The notes beneath the pieces are model-generated. The model made no database searches. It had not been told where the DNA came from and worked only from the letters and a program-made list of their open reading frames with translations. Of a stretch of 64,000 nt of DNA, positions 36,804-48,398 are shown piece by piece. The number at the start of each line of letters is the position of its first letter. Positions within the stretch are counted from its first letter, which is position 1. The position numbers and the translations under genes were made by a program. The DNA is from Alisma plantago-aquatica (taxonomy: Eukaryota > Streptophyta > Magnoliopsida > Alismatales > Alismataceae): NCBI GenBank assembly GCA_963693085.1, contig OY856410.1, positions 889,713,835 through 889,777,834 of the forward strand, in the 5' to 3' direction.

Positions 36804-37860
36804 ATGTCTGGAGAACCTAAAGAACATGTTGTTGAGAGCAATGTTGTTGCACCATTTGGTGATGTAAGGAATTAGGCATGAGAAGATCAGATGCCTGAAG
36901 TTCCCTAGTTTGACCCAGCCATGATAGAAAACCCTGCCTTTCAATCACTTTTTGGGTAGTTTATGGCTACAATGACTCATATGGTGTATAGGATGCTTGC
37001 ACCCCAACCTAGAGAACCTATTCCCCATACTGAATCTTCAGGTACTGGGAAGACTTTTGAGCGGCTTCACTGTGTTGGAGCGGTTGAGTATGTAGGAACA
37101 GTTGACCTGATGTATGCGGATCTATGGTTGACTGAGCTTGAGAAGGCCTTTAAGATCCTAAGTATCCCTAAAGAGGATAAGGTGAAGCATGCGGTGTACC
37201 TCCTGAGAGGGAGTTCTGTCCATTGGTGTTCCATAGAGTAGGAGAAGAGACCCAGTGTTGTGGTTGGTTGGGAGGAGTTCTGACATGAGTTTGTTAGTCG
37301 GTACTTTCCTCAATTGTATATTGATGAGAAGATTAGTCAATTTTAGAGGATTCGATAGGGATCCATGATGATAAATGAGTATGAGGCAAGGTTTATGGAG
37401 TTGTTGAGGTTATGTCCTCACATGGTAGTAACGAATGATGAGAGGATTCATCATTTTAGGAAAGGGTTGAATGTTGAGTTGTCTACTCTAGCTGCTACCT
37501 TAGAAAATCGACAAAGGTTTGCTATGTTTATGGAGTCTGTTCATAGGATAGAATGATCTATGAAGGAGAAGAGAGAGGCAAGTACCAAGAAGCAGTCTAC
37601 ATAGTTTCAAGGGAAGTCATCAGGTGGCTTCAAGAAGCCAAGGTTTTCTACACTTCCAGTTTCATAGAGGCTTAGTGCTTCAACATAGCGGTCACCGAGC
37701 AAGGACAGAGGCCGTCATTTTCTACTCACATGAGCCCAAAGCATTGCATTAGCATCAGTGATAGGACCACCTAGGCCTTGATATGAGAACATGATGTGTT
37801 ATACGTGTGGACAAGTTGGGCATACCAAACTATTCTACCCATTGAAAGAGGATGAAGTGA
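36804..37860 (+). pseudogene. gag: Element A gag, with zinc knuckle
   Basis: One frame from the ATG at 36804. A gag core (Retrotrans_gag) is clear: WLTELEKAFKILSIPKEDKV, the SVHWC block, SRYFPQLY, EYEARFMELLRLCP and HHFRKGLNVEL. A zinc knuckle at 37797-37838 reads CYTCGQVGH, but the fourth ligand, four residues after the His, is Tyr in place of Cys. In-frame stops up to 37370 are TAG at 36873, 36906, 36957, 37239, 37344 and 37356 and TGA at 36879 and 37281, with more beyond. Each is one transition from CAG or CGA (or TGG). Gag and protease remain in the same frame, as in Del/Tekay elements. It would form the particle core and bind RNA. Confidence 0.88.
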
Positions 37861-38045
37861 CCCAGCAACTGAGGTAGAGCCAACAGGGCTTGCAGAGATA
37901 GAAAAACAGTGGCATAGGATGATGAGGATGTAGCCAAGCGTCACAAGATGGATCATTTACTCAGGGAAGCAGAGGACGGCGGTGACAACATGTAACAAAT
38001 AGATTCTATGCTATGAGTCTGTTAGAGGTGGTGGTCAACCCATGA

Positions 38046-38360
38046 GTGGTGACAGGTCAGATGGAGTTATTTTATTCTGATTTGTCTTCTTCTTGCTTTA
38101 TATCTATTTCGGCTGACCCGGCTGCTATGCACTCTTTTATCGCACGTGAAGTGCTTAGTATTTGTTCTTTCCCTGTTAGTCGTAAGAAGAATAGTTTGTT
38201 ACTAGAAACCCTATTGGTCAGTTATGTAGTGTTGCAGGATGTGTGTCCTTCCTGTGTTCTCTCTTTTTTGGGGCACAACATTCAAGTGGATCTCATACCA
38301 CTTGACATTCATGGATTCAATGTGATCCTTGGAATGGATACCCTAGAGAAGTATTGAGTG
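38046..38360 (+). pseudogene. Element A retropepsin-like aspartic protease
   Basis: In the same frame as gag. The active-site strand reads ISADPAAMHSFI where gypsy proteases normally have a D-[ST]-G-A-T-HSFI pattern, so the Asp is kept but the following Ser-Gly is Pro-Ala. The conserved end block NVILGMDTLEKY is present. It would cleave the polyprotein in the particle; the altered active site and upstream stops argue that it is dead. Confidence 0.85.
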
Positions 38361-38499
38361 GTCTTAGAATGTAGTTCCAAGCAAGTGATGTTTTTAGATG
38401 GTAGTGAGATGTGGATCTTCTAAGGAGATAGGAAGATTCTTTCGATGTGCCTTGTATTAACTATGGTAGCAAGGAAGCTTCTAAGACAAGGTTGCGAGG

Positions 38500-39250
38500 C
38501 ATTTTTGGCACACATGATGGATATTGAGGCAAGGAGTCATAGTATTCAGGAGTTGCCGATCGTTAGGGAGTTTGAGGATGTGTTTTCTGAGGAGTTTCTA
38601 GGTGTTCCCCCACCCGTGAGATTGATTTTGAGATCACTCTACTTCTTGGTACACAACTGATAGATCAGACACCGTATAGTATGGCACAAATAGAGATGGC
38701 AGAGTTGAAGAGATAGTTGCAAGAACTACTTGACAAAGGTTTCATCAGGCCAAGTACCTCACCGTGGGGTGCTCCAGTGTTGTCCATGAAGAAGAAGGAT
38801 GGGTCTATGAGGTTGTGCATAAATTACAGATAGTTGAAAAAGGTCACAATAAAGAGACAAGTATCCCTTACTAACTAAAGATGATCTATTTGACCAGTTG
38901 TGTGGTGCGATGATATTCTCAAACATAGACCTGATATTAGGATATCAACAGTTGTGGATCAAGGAGGATGACATACCAAAGTCATCTTTTGGGATGAGGT
39001 ATGGTCACTATGAATGTGTGGTTATGCCGTTTGGGTTGACCAATACACCATAAATGTTCATGGATTTGATGAATAGTGTGTTTCGACCATTCCTTGATCA
39101 GTTCATGGTGGTCTTTATAGATGATATTTTGATATATAGTCGTGATAGTCAACAACATGAACAACATCTTTGTCAGGTGTTGGCAGTGTTGAGACAACAC
39201 TAGCTCTATGCCAAGTTTAGCAAGTGTGAGTTCTAGTTGAGGGAGGTAGA
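38500..39250 (+). pseudogene. Element A reverse transcriptase
   Basis: Starts at the SIQELPIVREFEDVF linker. The frame changes near 38625 and again near 38870 (KRQVSLTN to KDDLFDQL). Recognisable blocks: [63 protein letters not shown] and the catalytic FIDDILIYS with Asp-Asp at 39120-39125. TAG stops interrupt AELKR*LQ and NYR*LK, positions where the family has Gln. A further frameshift follows a run of eight T at 39249-39256. It copies the element RNA into DNA. Confidence 0.9.
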
Positions 39251-39960
39251 TTTTTTTTGGGACATGTTATATATGCAGAAGGAGTATGCATGGATCCTAA
39301 GAAAGTAGAATCTATGACAAAGTGGGAGAAGCCTAAGATGCTGACTGAAGTGTGTAGTTTTCTAAGTTTGGCAGGATATTATCATAGGTTCATTAAGGAC
39401 TTCAGTGCTATCGCCCTACCCCTGACAAAGTTGACAAGGAAGGATGTGACGTTGGTTTGGGACGACCGATGTCAACGTGCTTTTCAAGCATTAAAGGAGA
39501 AGTTTACAAGTGCATCGGTTTCGGTCTTGGTTGAGAAAGGAAAAGGGTACATTGTCTTTTTTGATGCAACCAGGAATGGTTTGGGATGTATGTTGATGCA
39601 GGACAAGCAAGTGGTTTCTTTTGCTTCTCGATAGCTTAAGAAACATGAGGAGAATTACTTGACCTGTGATCTAGAGTTAGCTGATGTGGTTCATGCTTTG
39701 AAGATTTGGAGGCACTACTTGTATGTGGAGAAATGTCAGATCTTCATGGATTACAATAACCAGAAATACATCTTTTCACAGTAGGAATTGAACATGAGAC
39801 AACGTCATTGGATGAAATTGATCAAAGATTACGACTGCATGATTGATTATCACCAGGGAAGGTGAACGTCGTAGCTGATGTGTTGTGCAGTAAGTATTCA
39901 TACTCATCCATGGATAAAGGCCAGTTGAGTTCTTTGATGTATCATAAGTGAGACATGTAG
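39251..39960 (+). pseudogene. Element A RNase H and connection domain
   Basis: Opens with the post-RT segment (GHVIYAEGVCMDPKKVES, then FLSLAGYYHRFIKDFSAIA, then a CQRAFQALKEKF block). RNase H follows: first Asp in VFFDATRNGLG, Glu in CDLELADVVHALKIWRHYL, second Asp in IFMDYNN, so the acidic residues survive. TAG stops occur at 39632 (SR*LKK) and after IFSQ. It degrades template RNA during reverse transcription. Confidence 0.88.
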
Positions 39961-40199
39961 GTCTCCTTATGCCATATGAATGTCAAGTTGGAGGTCTTAT
40001 TGTTAGTGGATTGTTGGCACAGTTACAAGTGAAGCCTACATTGAGATAGCAGATCAGAGAAGCTCAGTAGTTAGATATTGTGTTACAATAGATTAGATCA
40101 GAGTTTAGTAGTGAGAAGTGTGATGGTTTTCACGAGTCGGATGATGGGATAGTTTGTTACCATAACATGATTGTGGTTCCTGATGTTGATAACTTGAGG

Positions 40200-40960
40200 A
40201 AGATGGTGATGGAAGAGGATCATTCATTTATGTATTCTATGCACCTAGGAAGTACCAAGATGTACCATAATTTGAAGGATATGTATTAGTGTCCAGGCTT
40301 GAAGAAAGATGTAGCTGAGTTTGTTGTAATATGTGTTGTGTGTCAGCATGTCAAAGTTGAGCATCAAAAGCCTGTAGGAACATTGCAACTGTTGCCTATA
40401 CCTCAGTGGAAGTGGGATCATGTAAATATGGACTTTGTAGTTGGTCTGCCTAGGATAGCCAAGGAATATGATTTCATTTGGGTGATTGTTGATAGGTTGA
40501 CCAAGTCATCAAATTTCCTTCCTATGAAGACAACGTTCATAGCATAAAAGCTTGCCCAAGTCTATTTTGATGATATAGCACATTTGCATGGTGCTCTAGC
40601 AACTATTGTGTCTGATAGAGGTCCTCATTTCACAAGTCTCTTTTGGGAGTGAGTGCACACAGCTATGGGTACTCAATTGAAGTTCGATACTACTTTCCAC
40701 CCACAGCCAGATGGTCAATCTAAAGGGACCATTCATACCTTGGAGGATTTGGTGAGGGCATGTGTTCTTCAGTTTTCAGGAAGTTGGGATGTACATCTCA
40801 GTTTGATAGAGTTCGCCTACAATAACAACTATCAGAGTAGTATTGACATGGCACCATATGAGGCATTGTATGGGAGACATTGTAGATCTCTGTTGTGTTG
40901 GTATGAGACAGGTGAATATCAACTTCTTAGTCCTGAACTTGTGCATAGTTGAAAGCAACA
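40200..40960 (+). pseudogene. Element A integrase, catalytic Glu replaced
   Basis: An HHCC zinc motif (MHLGSTKMYH ... CVVCQHVK) is present, with a TAG where the family has Trp (MY*CPGLKK). The core has the first Asp in WDHVNMDFVVGLP, the second in VSDRGPHFTSLFW, and HPQPDGQSKGTIHTLED, where the catalytic Glu after QS is Lys (a G-to-A change). A TGA follows FWE at 40651. It would insert the DNA copy; without the Glu it would be inactive even if the stops were ignored. Confidence 0.9.
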
Positions 40961-41434
40961 CAAGATAGATAGAAGTCATATGCAGATAATTGTCATAGAC
41001 CCTTAGAGTTCCAAGTGGGATACAAGGTATATCTGGAGGTCTCTCCTTGGAAGGGTGTTCTAAGGTTTGGGAAGAAGGGTAAGTTGGCTCCCAGGTATAT
41101 GTGACCTTACCCAGTGATGGAACATGTTGGGAAGGTGGATTACCAATTGGAGTTGCCACGTGAGTTGTACAGGTTACATCCAGTGTTCCATGTCAGTATG
41201 TTGAGGAAGTTCCATCCAGATATAGAGTTAGTGTTATAACCAATGGAGGTAGAGCTTGACGAGGATGTGACCTATGTCGAAGGTCCAATGTTGATCCTTG
41301 ATCGGAGAGTGAAGAAGTTGAAGAGGAAGGACCTTGTGCTTGTGAAGGTTCTTTGGCATCATTGTTGTGTTGAGGAGGATACGTCGGAGGTCGAGGAAGA
41401 GATGAGAAGGAAGTACCCTTCCCTTTTCTCTTAG
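40961..41434 (+). pseudogene. Element A integrase C-terminus with chromodomain-like tail
   Basis: Another frame shift is followed by KGVLRFGKKGKLAPRY and FHVSMLRKFHPD (the GPY/F-like part), then MLILDRRVKKLKRKDLVLVK, VLWHHCCVEEDTSEVEEEM and RRKYPSLFS to a TAG at 41432. The VKVLW...EE.T.EVE.EM..KYP pattern is the degenerate chromodomain of plant Del/Tekay chromoviruses, thought to steer integration to heterochromatin. The Trp expected in the EATWE motif is Ser here. Confidence 0.75.
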
Positions 41435-41472
41435 GATTTTGGGGGCGAAATCCCTGTTAGGGGTTTATGTCT
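41435..41472 (+). promoter_or_regulatory. Polypurine-tract region of element A
   Basis: GATTTTGGGGGCGAAATCCC followed by TGTTAGGGGTTTATG, directly before the 3' LTR. Almost the same block precedes the 3' LTR of B (25505-25543) and C (57579-57615) on the minus strand, so it is a maintained priming region for plus-strand DNA synthesis. It also continues the pol frame after the terminal TAG as DFGGEIPVRGL. Confidence 0.75.
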
Positions 41473-42149
41473 TGTAAGGACCCTGACCCACATTTTGGGA
41501 TAACCCTATTTTTTTTCTTAAGTATGTTGATTAGTTCCTTGCTCTAATCACTTGAGATGTAATTAGGGTATGTTGGAAGCTTGAGTTCCTTGTTTGAGCT
41601 TGTTCAGTTGATGCTTGTGTTTTATGGAGAGATTTTGGTGCAAATTACAATTCACCCAGGAGAATTGGTTGATGTAAGTTTGCCACCTCTAGTGTGTTTC
41701 TTCTCTCTCTTGGCATCATCTAGAGGAAAGAGAAAGAGATGGGCACCTTAGTTGAGCCTTGGTTGAGTGGTGACATCCTTGGTGATATTTGGCACTCATG
41801 TTTGGGGTGTGTCTTGCACCTAGGAGTGTTGTCTCAGGCTTGAGAGGGCCTTGTATCAGTCTGTGGATGTCTTGAGGGATATCCTATCAGTTTGAGGATG
41901 TCTTAAGGAAACCTCCTATAATTTAGTGGTGACTAGTGATGCACCATATTAGTTTGTGGATCTAGGGTTTCATCCCTATCGGTTTGTGAAGGGAGTGAGT
42001 GTGTGTATCGGCCTTGACCATCTTAGGTGACCTAGTGGGTGAGACATAGTTGTTATCACCTTGTTTCATGTGGTCTGTCTTCATGGACATGTGTCATCTA
42101 GGGTTCTTTGGTGGTGACACATTTCCCTTACTCTCTCTTTCATCTCTCT

Positions 42150-42152
<3 letters not shown>

Positions 42153-42184
<32 letters not shown>
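42153..42184. repeat. (TA)n microsatellite in element A 3' LTR
   Basis: About 16 TA units. The matching place in the 5' LTR (near 33392) has only about four, so the run grew after the element inserted or was shortened in the other copy. Confidence 0.9.
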
Positions 42185-42186
<2 letters not shown>

Positions 42187-42511
42187 ATGCAAGAAAAACC
42201 TTTTGGTTATCTTTGCATTCTTTCCTTGTGGCCAATCATAAGCTTGAGGAGTACTCTCCCTTGGAGCTTGGTGGATGAGCCTAATCGTGTGGTGTTCTCT
42301 CTTCATCCTCTGTCTTGGTAAGCCATGATCCTAATCTCTTCTTTCTTTCTTTCTTTCTTCTTTTTGTACATGGACCTTGGTTATGTCCTTTCCCTCTCAT
42401 GCTCTCTTAACCATGGTTCCATATTCTCTCTTGGAGGTGTTGTGGTAATTGAGCTTGGAGGATCTTCTTCTACATTGGAGCTTAGAGCTTGAGGTGATCC
42501 TTGAGGCGGAT

Positions 42512-42518
42512 TATATAA
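42512..42518 (+). promoter_or_regulatory. TATA box of element A 3' LTR
   Basis: TATATAA in GCGGATTATATAACTCTAAACC, the counterpart of 33742-33748. Confidence 0.55.
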
Positions 42519-44967
42519 CTCTAAACCCTCTTTATTATGATCACTTCTTGCTTGCTATCTTGTTCTCCATTCTTGTCTCATTATCTCTTTCATACTAGTA
42601 ACTTTTCTTGGTAAGCTTTGTGTTCTACTTGGAAAAGGAACTTTGCTTAGTTGCTTCTTTGCGTTGCACTTTCTTTTGCAATGCTAGTAACGTCATCTTG
42701 AGGTTGAAGATGAGGTGGCTGATATGCTTTTGTGACCAATATGCTTGTGGAGGCCGACATGTAGGTTAGACCGTTAGGCTTTGGGTGGTCGTCATGACCT
42801 GTGATGGCACTGGACGTCACCCTTTGTGATAGGACATCACGACCTTGGCTAGGTCTAGATCGACATGTGATGATATTGTTTAGATTGTCCTACCTTGGGT
42901 ATGAGTGGGATGATGTTAGATGAGGGATGTTCTCCATTTTGTCCTTGGCAGTCACACTTTGGGGTCATTGTTGAGTCTGTCACCCTTGTGATGCCACACA
43001 CACAGGCGTCTCAGATACCTTGCAAGACCCCTCTTTGGGTGTTGCTGCCTGATACACCTGTGGCCATCATGTCTTGGCATTGCGGACAGGGAAGCATTAT
43101 TTTGATGTGCATTTCTCATCAGGGATCTACTCATCACAACTTGATGTGTTGCTAGCCCGATACCTTCAGGGGGAGTTGTAGCCCGACAACCCTAGCTGCC
43201 CATCATAGGTGAACCGCTATCTCAAACCTTAATCATCTCATCACCTTGAGTGTTGCCCAATGCCCCCTCGATGCCCGTTACACCCCTGAGTAGTGTTACT
43301 CGATAAAGGGGGTGGGACGACACCCTTTGCTTGAGGTGTTTTGCCCGACACACCCATGGTGATTCCTAAACTGATACCCTACCTTGGTATTGTTGCCCGA
43401 TATCTTTGAAGGACAATCCAATACCCTATGTTGAAACCCTAGTCGATACCTTGGGGTGGTGTTTGAGATACACCATGTTGATGTTAGGGTCACATGGTAC
43501 GATGTGATACCCTATGGAGTAGTTGTACATATGATGTTGATAACTATGTTTCTATACCTCATAACATGTTTTATAATGATAATGAGAATCATGTTTAATG
43601 TCCCATAACACATCTCATAATAGTGATGAAAGTGACTATCTAAAGATGGTTGTTAATCCAACCTTGCAAACCCTAATCGGGTAAAGTGAAACCCTAGTTG
43701 TAGTGATGTAAAATGTTTGTATGGATTTTATGAAATGATAGTTTTGATGATGTATTTCCTTCTTATTATTAGTTTCTAACCATCTAGGCAACACAAATAA
43801 ATGTACATAGCCAGGAATGAGTTGTGGTGGTTATGATCTGTGTGAATAAGCCTTATGAGGAATAAAGTGTTGTTGACATCCTTAAAAGAGAAGATGAATG
43901 GTCCTATGACCTAATGATGGATTATTGCCTTGCATGAGATGATTTTCCTCAATGATGAGAGGACGGGTTGTCACCCCAAGATATGTGGTCCTTTTGATGG
44001 ACATTGGTCCTTGTAATGGACATTGGTCCTTGTGATGGACATATGATGAATAACAGGCACAAAGTGATGATGTGATGAGATCACACCTTATATGTTTTCA
44101 ATATGTTCTAATGATGAGTCATGCCTCGTTTATGTTGAACTTATTTAGGGGTTGTACGTTGTAACTTGATTGATGCTAAAAATTGGACTAATTAATCAAG
44201 TGAAATCTAATAGTGTAGTTTTCCCTATGCCATAGATCCATTCAGTGTCAACATTTGTTGAATGGTGAAATGAGTTTAACTCAGAGGGCATATCTTTGAA
44301 TATGTGGGATACAAGTCGAGTAATCCCTTGTATCCTTAGCTACAGGATGTGTGAGACGACCATGTGTGATTCGATCTCGTTGTGGTATGGATGGTCATGC
44401 ATGAGCCACTCCTTCTTATTAGAACGACCATGAGTGAGCATGTTCTTCTAGCGGCGCACCTGTACCAAGGTGGGCTAGTTATTATTATATATATGGATGG
44501 CCATGCGTGAGCCAATCCTTGATTTTGACTATATGTCATTATTGCAGTTGACTGATATGTCTCTGCGGTGCTTTCTATTGTGTTGACCAAGCGGTGTGGT
44601 GAGGTTGTGGATTTTGGCTCTTCCATTAGACCTTGTATGGCACCAATTTTGACTTATCAAGTGGTTGATTGGATTTGGGTGGTACGACTCAAATCCTCGG
44701 GGCATAATAACATATGTAATTAGCCTTGTAGTATACTTGTATAGGATCAAAATATAAAAACATTGGATGAGGCCTTGCTTGATCTTTATACAATGTTGTT
44801 AATAGGAAATATACACGTTCTTCATATTTCTTTTAAATTGTCAAGATGTTTCATAAATCAAACAATAAATACTCCTCATATTAATAATCACTAGTTGTTT
44901 CACATAATTGTGATTATGTTGTTGCTTAGTTTATATTATTTGTGATAATAATAGTGTTGGTGGTGAG

Positions 44968-46242
44968 TGTAAGGAGTGGGATCCCAGAGGGGAACCACTC
45001 CCAACTAAATATTTGAAGAATAAAACCTCCAGCCCAAACACACCCATAAGGTATCTTAGAGTGGATGTAAAATTTTCAAATCTTATGTATGGTATTCAAA
45101 ACAACCAAAGTATAGCACTGGAACTAAAATATTGACTATATTCAATTTCTCATAAGGTTACAATAGAACATCATAATCCTCCACAAAGGATTTACAAGTA
45201 TGATACAACATAAGGATCTAAGATAGAGGGAAGTCTAAACTATAAAAACTTTGTCTCCAAGCTTTAACTCCTTAAGCTAGGTCCATATCTTTATGCCATA
45301 TCCTCCATGTCCTTATCCTAGGGTTGGAAGCATACCCCAGCAAGAAGAGAAAAATAGAAGACATCAGCAAAGGTTGGTATGTGCATACTAAAAAGTAAAT
45401 TGAGCAATATAATGAAATAAAGGGACAACAAATATAAAAGGCTTCCCATAGAAAAGACAAGGACTACCCAAATAGGGCATAAAAGGAAGAGAACAACAAT
45501 AAAAGAGATACTTGCCATAACCAAAAAAATAAAATCGTTCCATAATAGCACATGTGAAGAAAGTAGGGAACACACCCTACAATAATCAACCTACATGCAT
45601 GTGAGATAAGCATAGCCCTAGTACAATATAAAGACAAAGGCAACCAAGGCTTCACATCCTAGAAACCTGATAGAGAATGATGCACTGCTAAACTCCCAAT
45701 ATATAATGTTGAGCCAAGGCTTCACATCCTTGAAACTCATGTATGGGGCACCACCACCCCCATCCAAAAAACAGGGGCACACACCCAAAAACCAATGCAA
45801 TTACACTACTCTAGTGCTACTGAATCACATAGCATGTAAAATGTAGAGGCAAGTAAAAGTATAGTCAGATTGCACAATGTTGCCATCACACAATGGATAA
45901 CACATACATCCACATGCAAGTGGGAACAAGATATCACATATCCACAAATAAACATCCACATCATAGTGGGAACATATCATCAAAAGTCCCACATGCACCA
46001 AGGCACAAGATAAAAGTAAAGAGAATATCCAAGATTACCACAAACAAGATAGTTCACAAGAACCATGATATCAAAAGATAAGAGCAATATGTATAGGCTA
46101 TTGTCCATAGGACCAAGAGAAAGAAGAAACATAGGCTACTTGCTCAAAAGAATAATTGGGGATGCAAACATACCTCTCTTCAGAGTCTATTCCATCCAAA
46201 TCCAAGTCTAGGTCTAAGCCTAGGCCCCCAAAGAACCTATTA

Positions 46243-46340
<98 letters not shown>

Positions 46341-48393
46341 GTCAATTGCACATTGATTATTCAAAACCTAAGAATCACCTTTTTCTTTATATGTGATTGA
46401 GATTATCAAAACCATACCATATTTTAGATTACCTTTTTCTGAGTCCAAAACATATTTGATTATATTTGTATGACTTATAAATTATCAGTCATGAATTTTA
46501 CAAGTTATTATATATTTAGGTAAATTCATTAAATCACCTATTTTTAAGATGGGATTTAGGTGAAAAAACAAACACCAAAAGATAGCTCTTATTTTTATTA
46601 ATCCAATGACTATTTATTTGTAATTTTTGTATTAGTAGATAATTAGTTATGAATTTTTAAAGCTCGGTCGATAAGAAAAATCCAAAAAGTCAAATAAGCA
46701 GGAGAGAGCCTCGCGAGAGAAGACCTGAACCATTGACATGGACCAATCAAAGGTGGTGAAGTAGTCTGGTCAGCGGCCAACACGGCTCATCCAAAGCAAG
46801 GAAAGAAATGGTGAAAAGACCTTTATGCCCCTACGGTTAAAAACAAAACAAGAGGTCAAAATAAGGGTAGAACAAACAAATCTAGGCCCAACTTCTTCTT
46901 CAATGGTTTACACTTGCGAGAAGTACAAAGCCACGAATTTGAGAATCAAAACTCGTGAACCCTTCTACCAAAACGCCAGGAAAACTCATTAGCATGCTCG
47001 TAGGAAAAACCGGACTCGAGAGTCCCAATCATCAAGGTTGGAGGTGGGTAGAACTCCAAAAACACTCACCGCCACAGATAAAGAGACAAGATGGAGCACC
47101 AAAACGGCAAAAACTGTTGCATATCTCTATGAAGCAATAAAGACCACCAGAAGGTTTCCCACACCTCATGAGGTGATCGCCAACCACGAGCATCCAAAAT
47201 GGTGGTTCGGGGAACGATGGCAAACCCGAGGTTGAATACTTCAAAGGATGGAGTGGGTTGGCTGAGTGTAGGCAAAAAATAGATTGAAAAGATGATGAAA
47301 GTCAAATCCTACACCTCACGTGGTAGATACTCGAGGGTTTATTTGTAGATTCATGAGTCAGAGATGCGAGAAGAGGAAAAGAAGTAGGAAACAGGGGTGT
47401 CAGAGAAAATCCCTAGTCTACCCGAGATTGCAACGAACAAAACCCTAACAATGTTAGGTTAAAATGGATCTCAATGTTGAGTAGATGGAAAAAAGAAAGA
47501 CAGATCAGGAAAAAGAGGGAAGGAAAGACAGAGATCACAGAATAGGAAAATAGGTTATTGTTTACAGCTGGGACTCACTCCTACTCAAGGTAGGAGATGC
47601 TCCTATTGCCGCTAGATGAAAATCAAACGACTGGTCAAAGAACTGAATACCATAAGTGAACTGGGAAATAAATTGTGTGACCCAAATAACCAGGAAACAA
47701 ACCGTGTGACATATTAAATGAAATCCTGAACCGATTGGAATAAAGCGTGAATGCATTTATTTCTCTTTTTCTCTTTTTCTTCTTTTGAGGGTGCAAATAA
47801 ACTCCAAATTAGATGAAATTTTGCACAAAGGCTAATTAAAGCATGTAGATTTTGATTATGAAATTGGATTTTACTTTTGAGAACTTTTAATGTGTTAGAT
47901 ATACCAAATCCTATTTTCTCTTTCCTCTTGCATTAATGACTTTAAGATTCTCCTAATTTTATGAAACTTCACCCATAAGTTATCTTTGATATGTTGAATA
48001 TGAATTTGCATTTATTTCCATCTTTTGGATTTATATATCACATTATTGAGCATTAATGCCTTTTATTCATTTTCTCTCTCCTAAAACTACCCCATTATTA
48101 CAAGGTGGTCCAAATTAGATGAAATTTGATATGTAGGCTTATTTTGATATGTAGATTAGGAATTTGAAGTTTATTTTTCACTTTTGGGACTTCTTTTTAT
48201 GAGATATGTCACATGGCCCATTAGTGGCCCATTATCTTAATTACTCATTCAATTAGGTTTATTAGGGTCATTTTTACACGTGTTAGCTCATTATGATCAT
48301 TCTAAACATCTTTTAAGTCTAACCTTAAACCTTGTTTGGCCAAACCCAAAAGATTAAAGTTCTAGGGTAGGGTTCTAGATCTAGTATGTTATA
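44968..48393. mobile_element. Element F: 3.4 kb LTR-like insertion in element A's 3' LTR
   Basis: Flanked by GTGAG at 44963-44967 and 48394-48398. Removing the insert and one GTGAG gives GGTGGTGAG|TTATATCTCC, colinear with the 5' LTR at 36176-36194. Ends are TGTAAGGAG and TATGTTATA; the last bases would be TTACA before a C-to-T change, so TG...CA ends are likely. I find no internal primer-binding site, no second LTR inside it and no element protein, so a solo LTR is the simplest reading; orientation is not settled. Short frames at 45272-45800 on the minus strand look hydrophobic but match nothing. Confidence 0.8.
46246..46340. repeat. (AT)n microsatellite, about 47 units
   Basis: A perfect AT dinucleotide run of about 95 bp inside element F. 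It creates artificial Tyr-Ile repeat frames on both strands that are not genes. Confidence 0.98.
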
Positions 48394-48398
48394 GTGAG

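Larger units (their letters stand above)
41473..44967 (+). repeat. Element A 3' LTR, part 1
   Basis: Partner of 32692-36190. It keeps more CG in its motifs than the 5' LTR (AGCCCGATACC at 43154 versus AGCCTGATACC at 34385). TATA box at 42512-42518. A (TA)n run at 42153-42184 is expanded compared with the 5' LTR. It ends at GTGAG where element F is inserted. Confidence 0.92.

Noticed and set aside
45272..45800. Overlapping hydrophobic minus-strand frames resembling membrane proteins
   Set aside because: Several overlapping frames of AT-rich DNA in element F, none with a recognisable family or start signal.
46098..46364. Tyr-Ile repeat proteins on both strands
   Set aside because: Produced by the (AT)n microsatellite; no start context or conserved domain.
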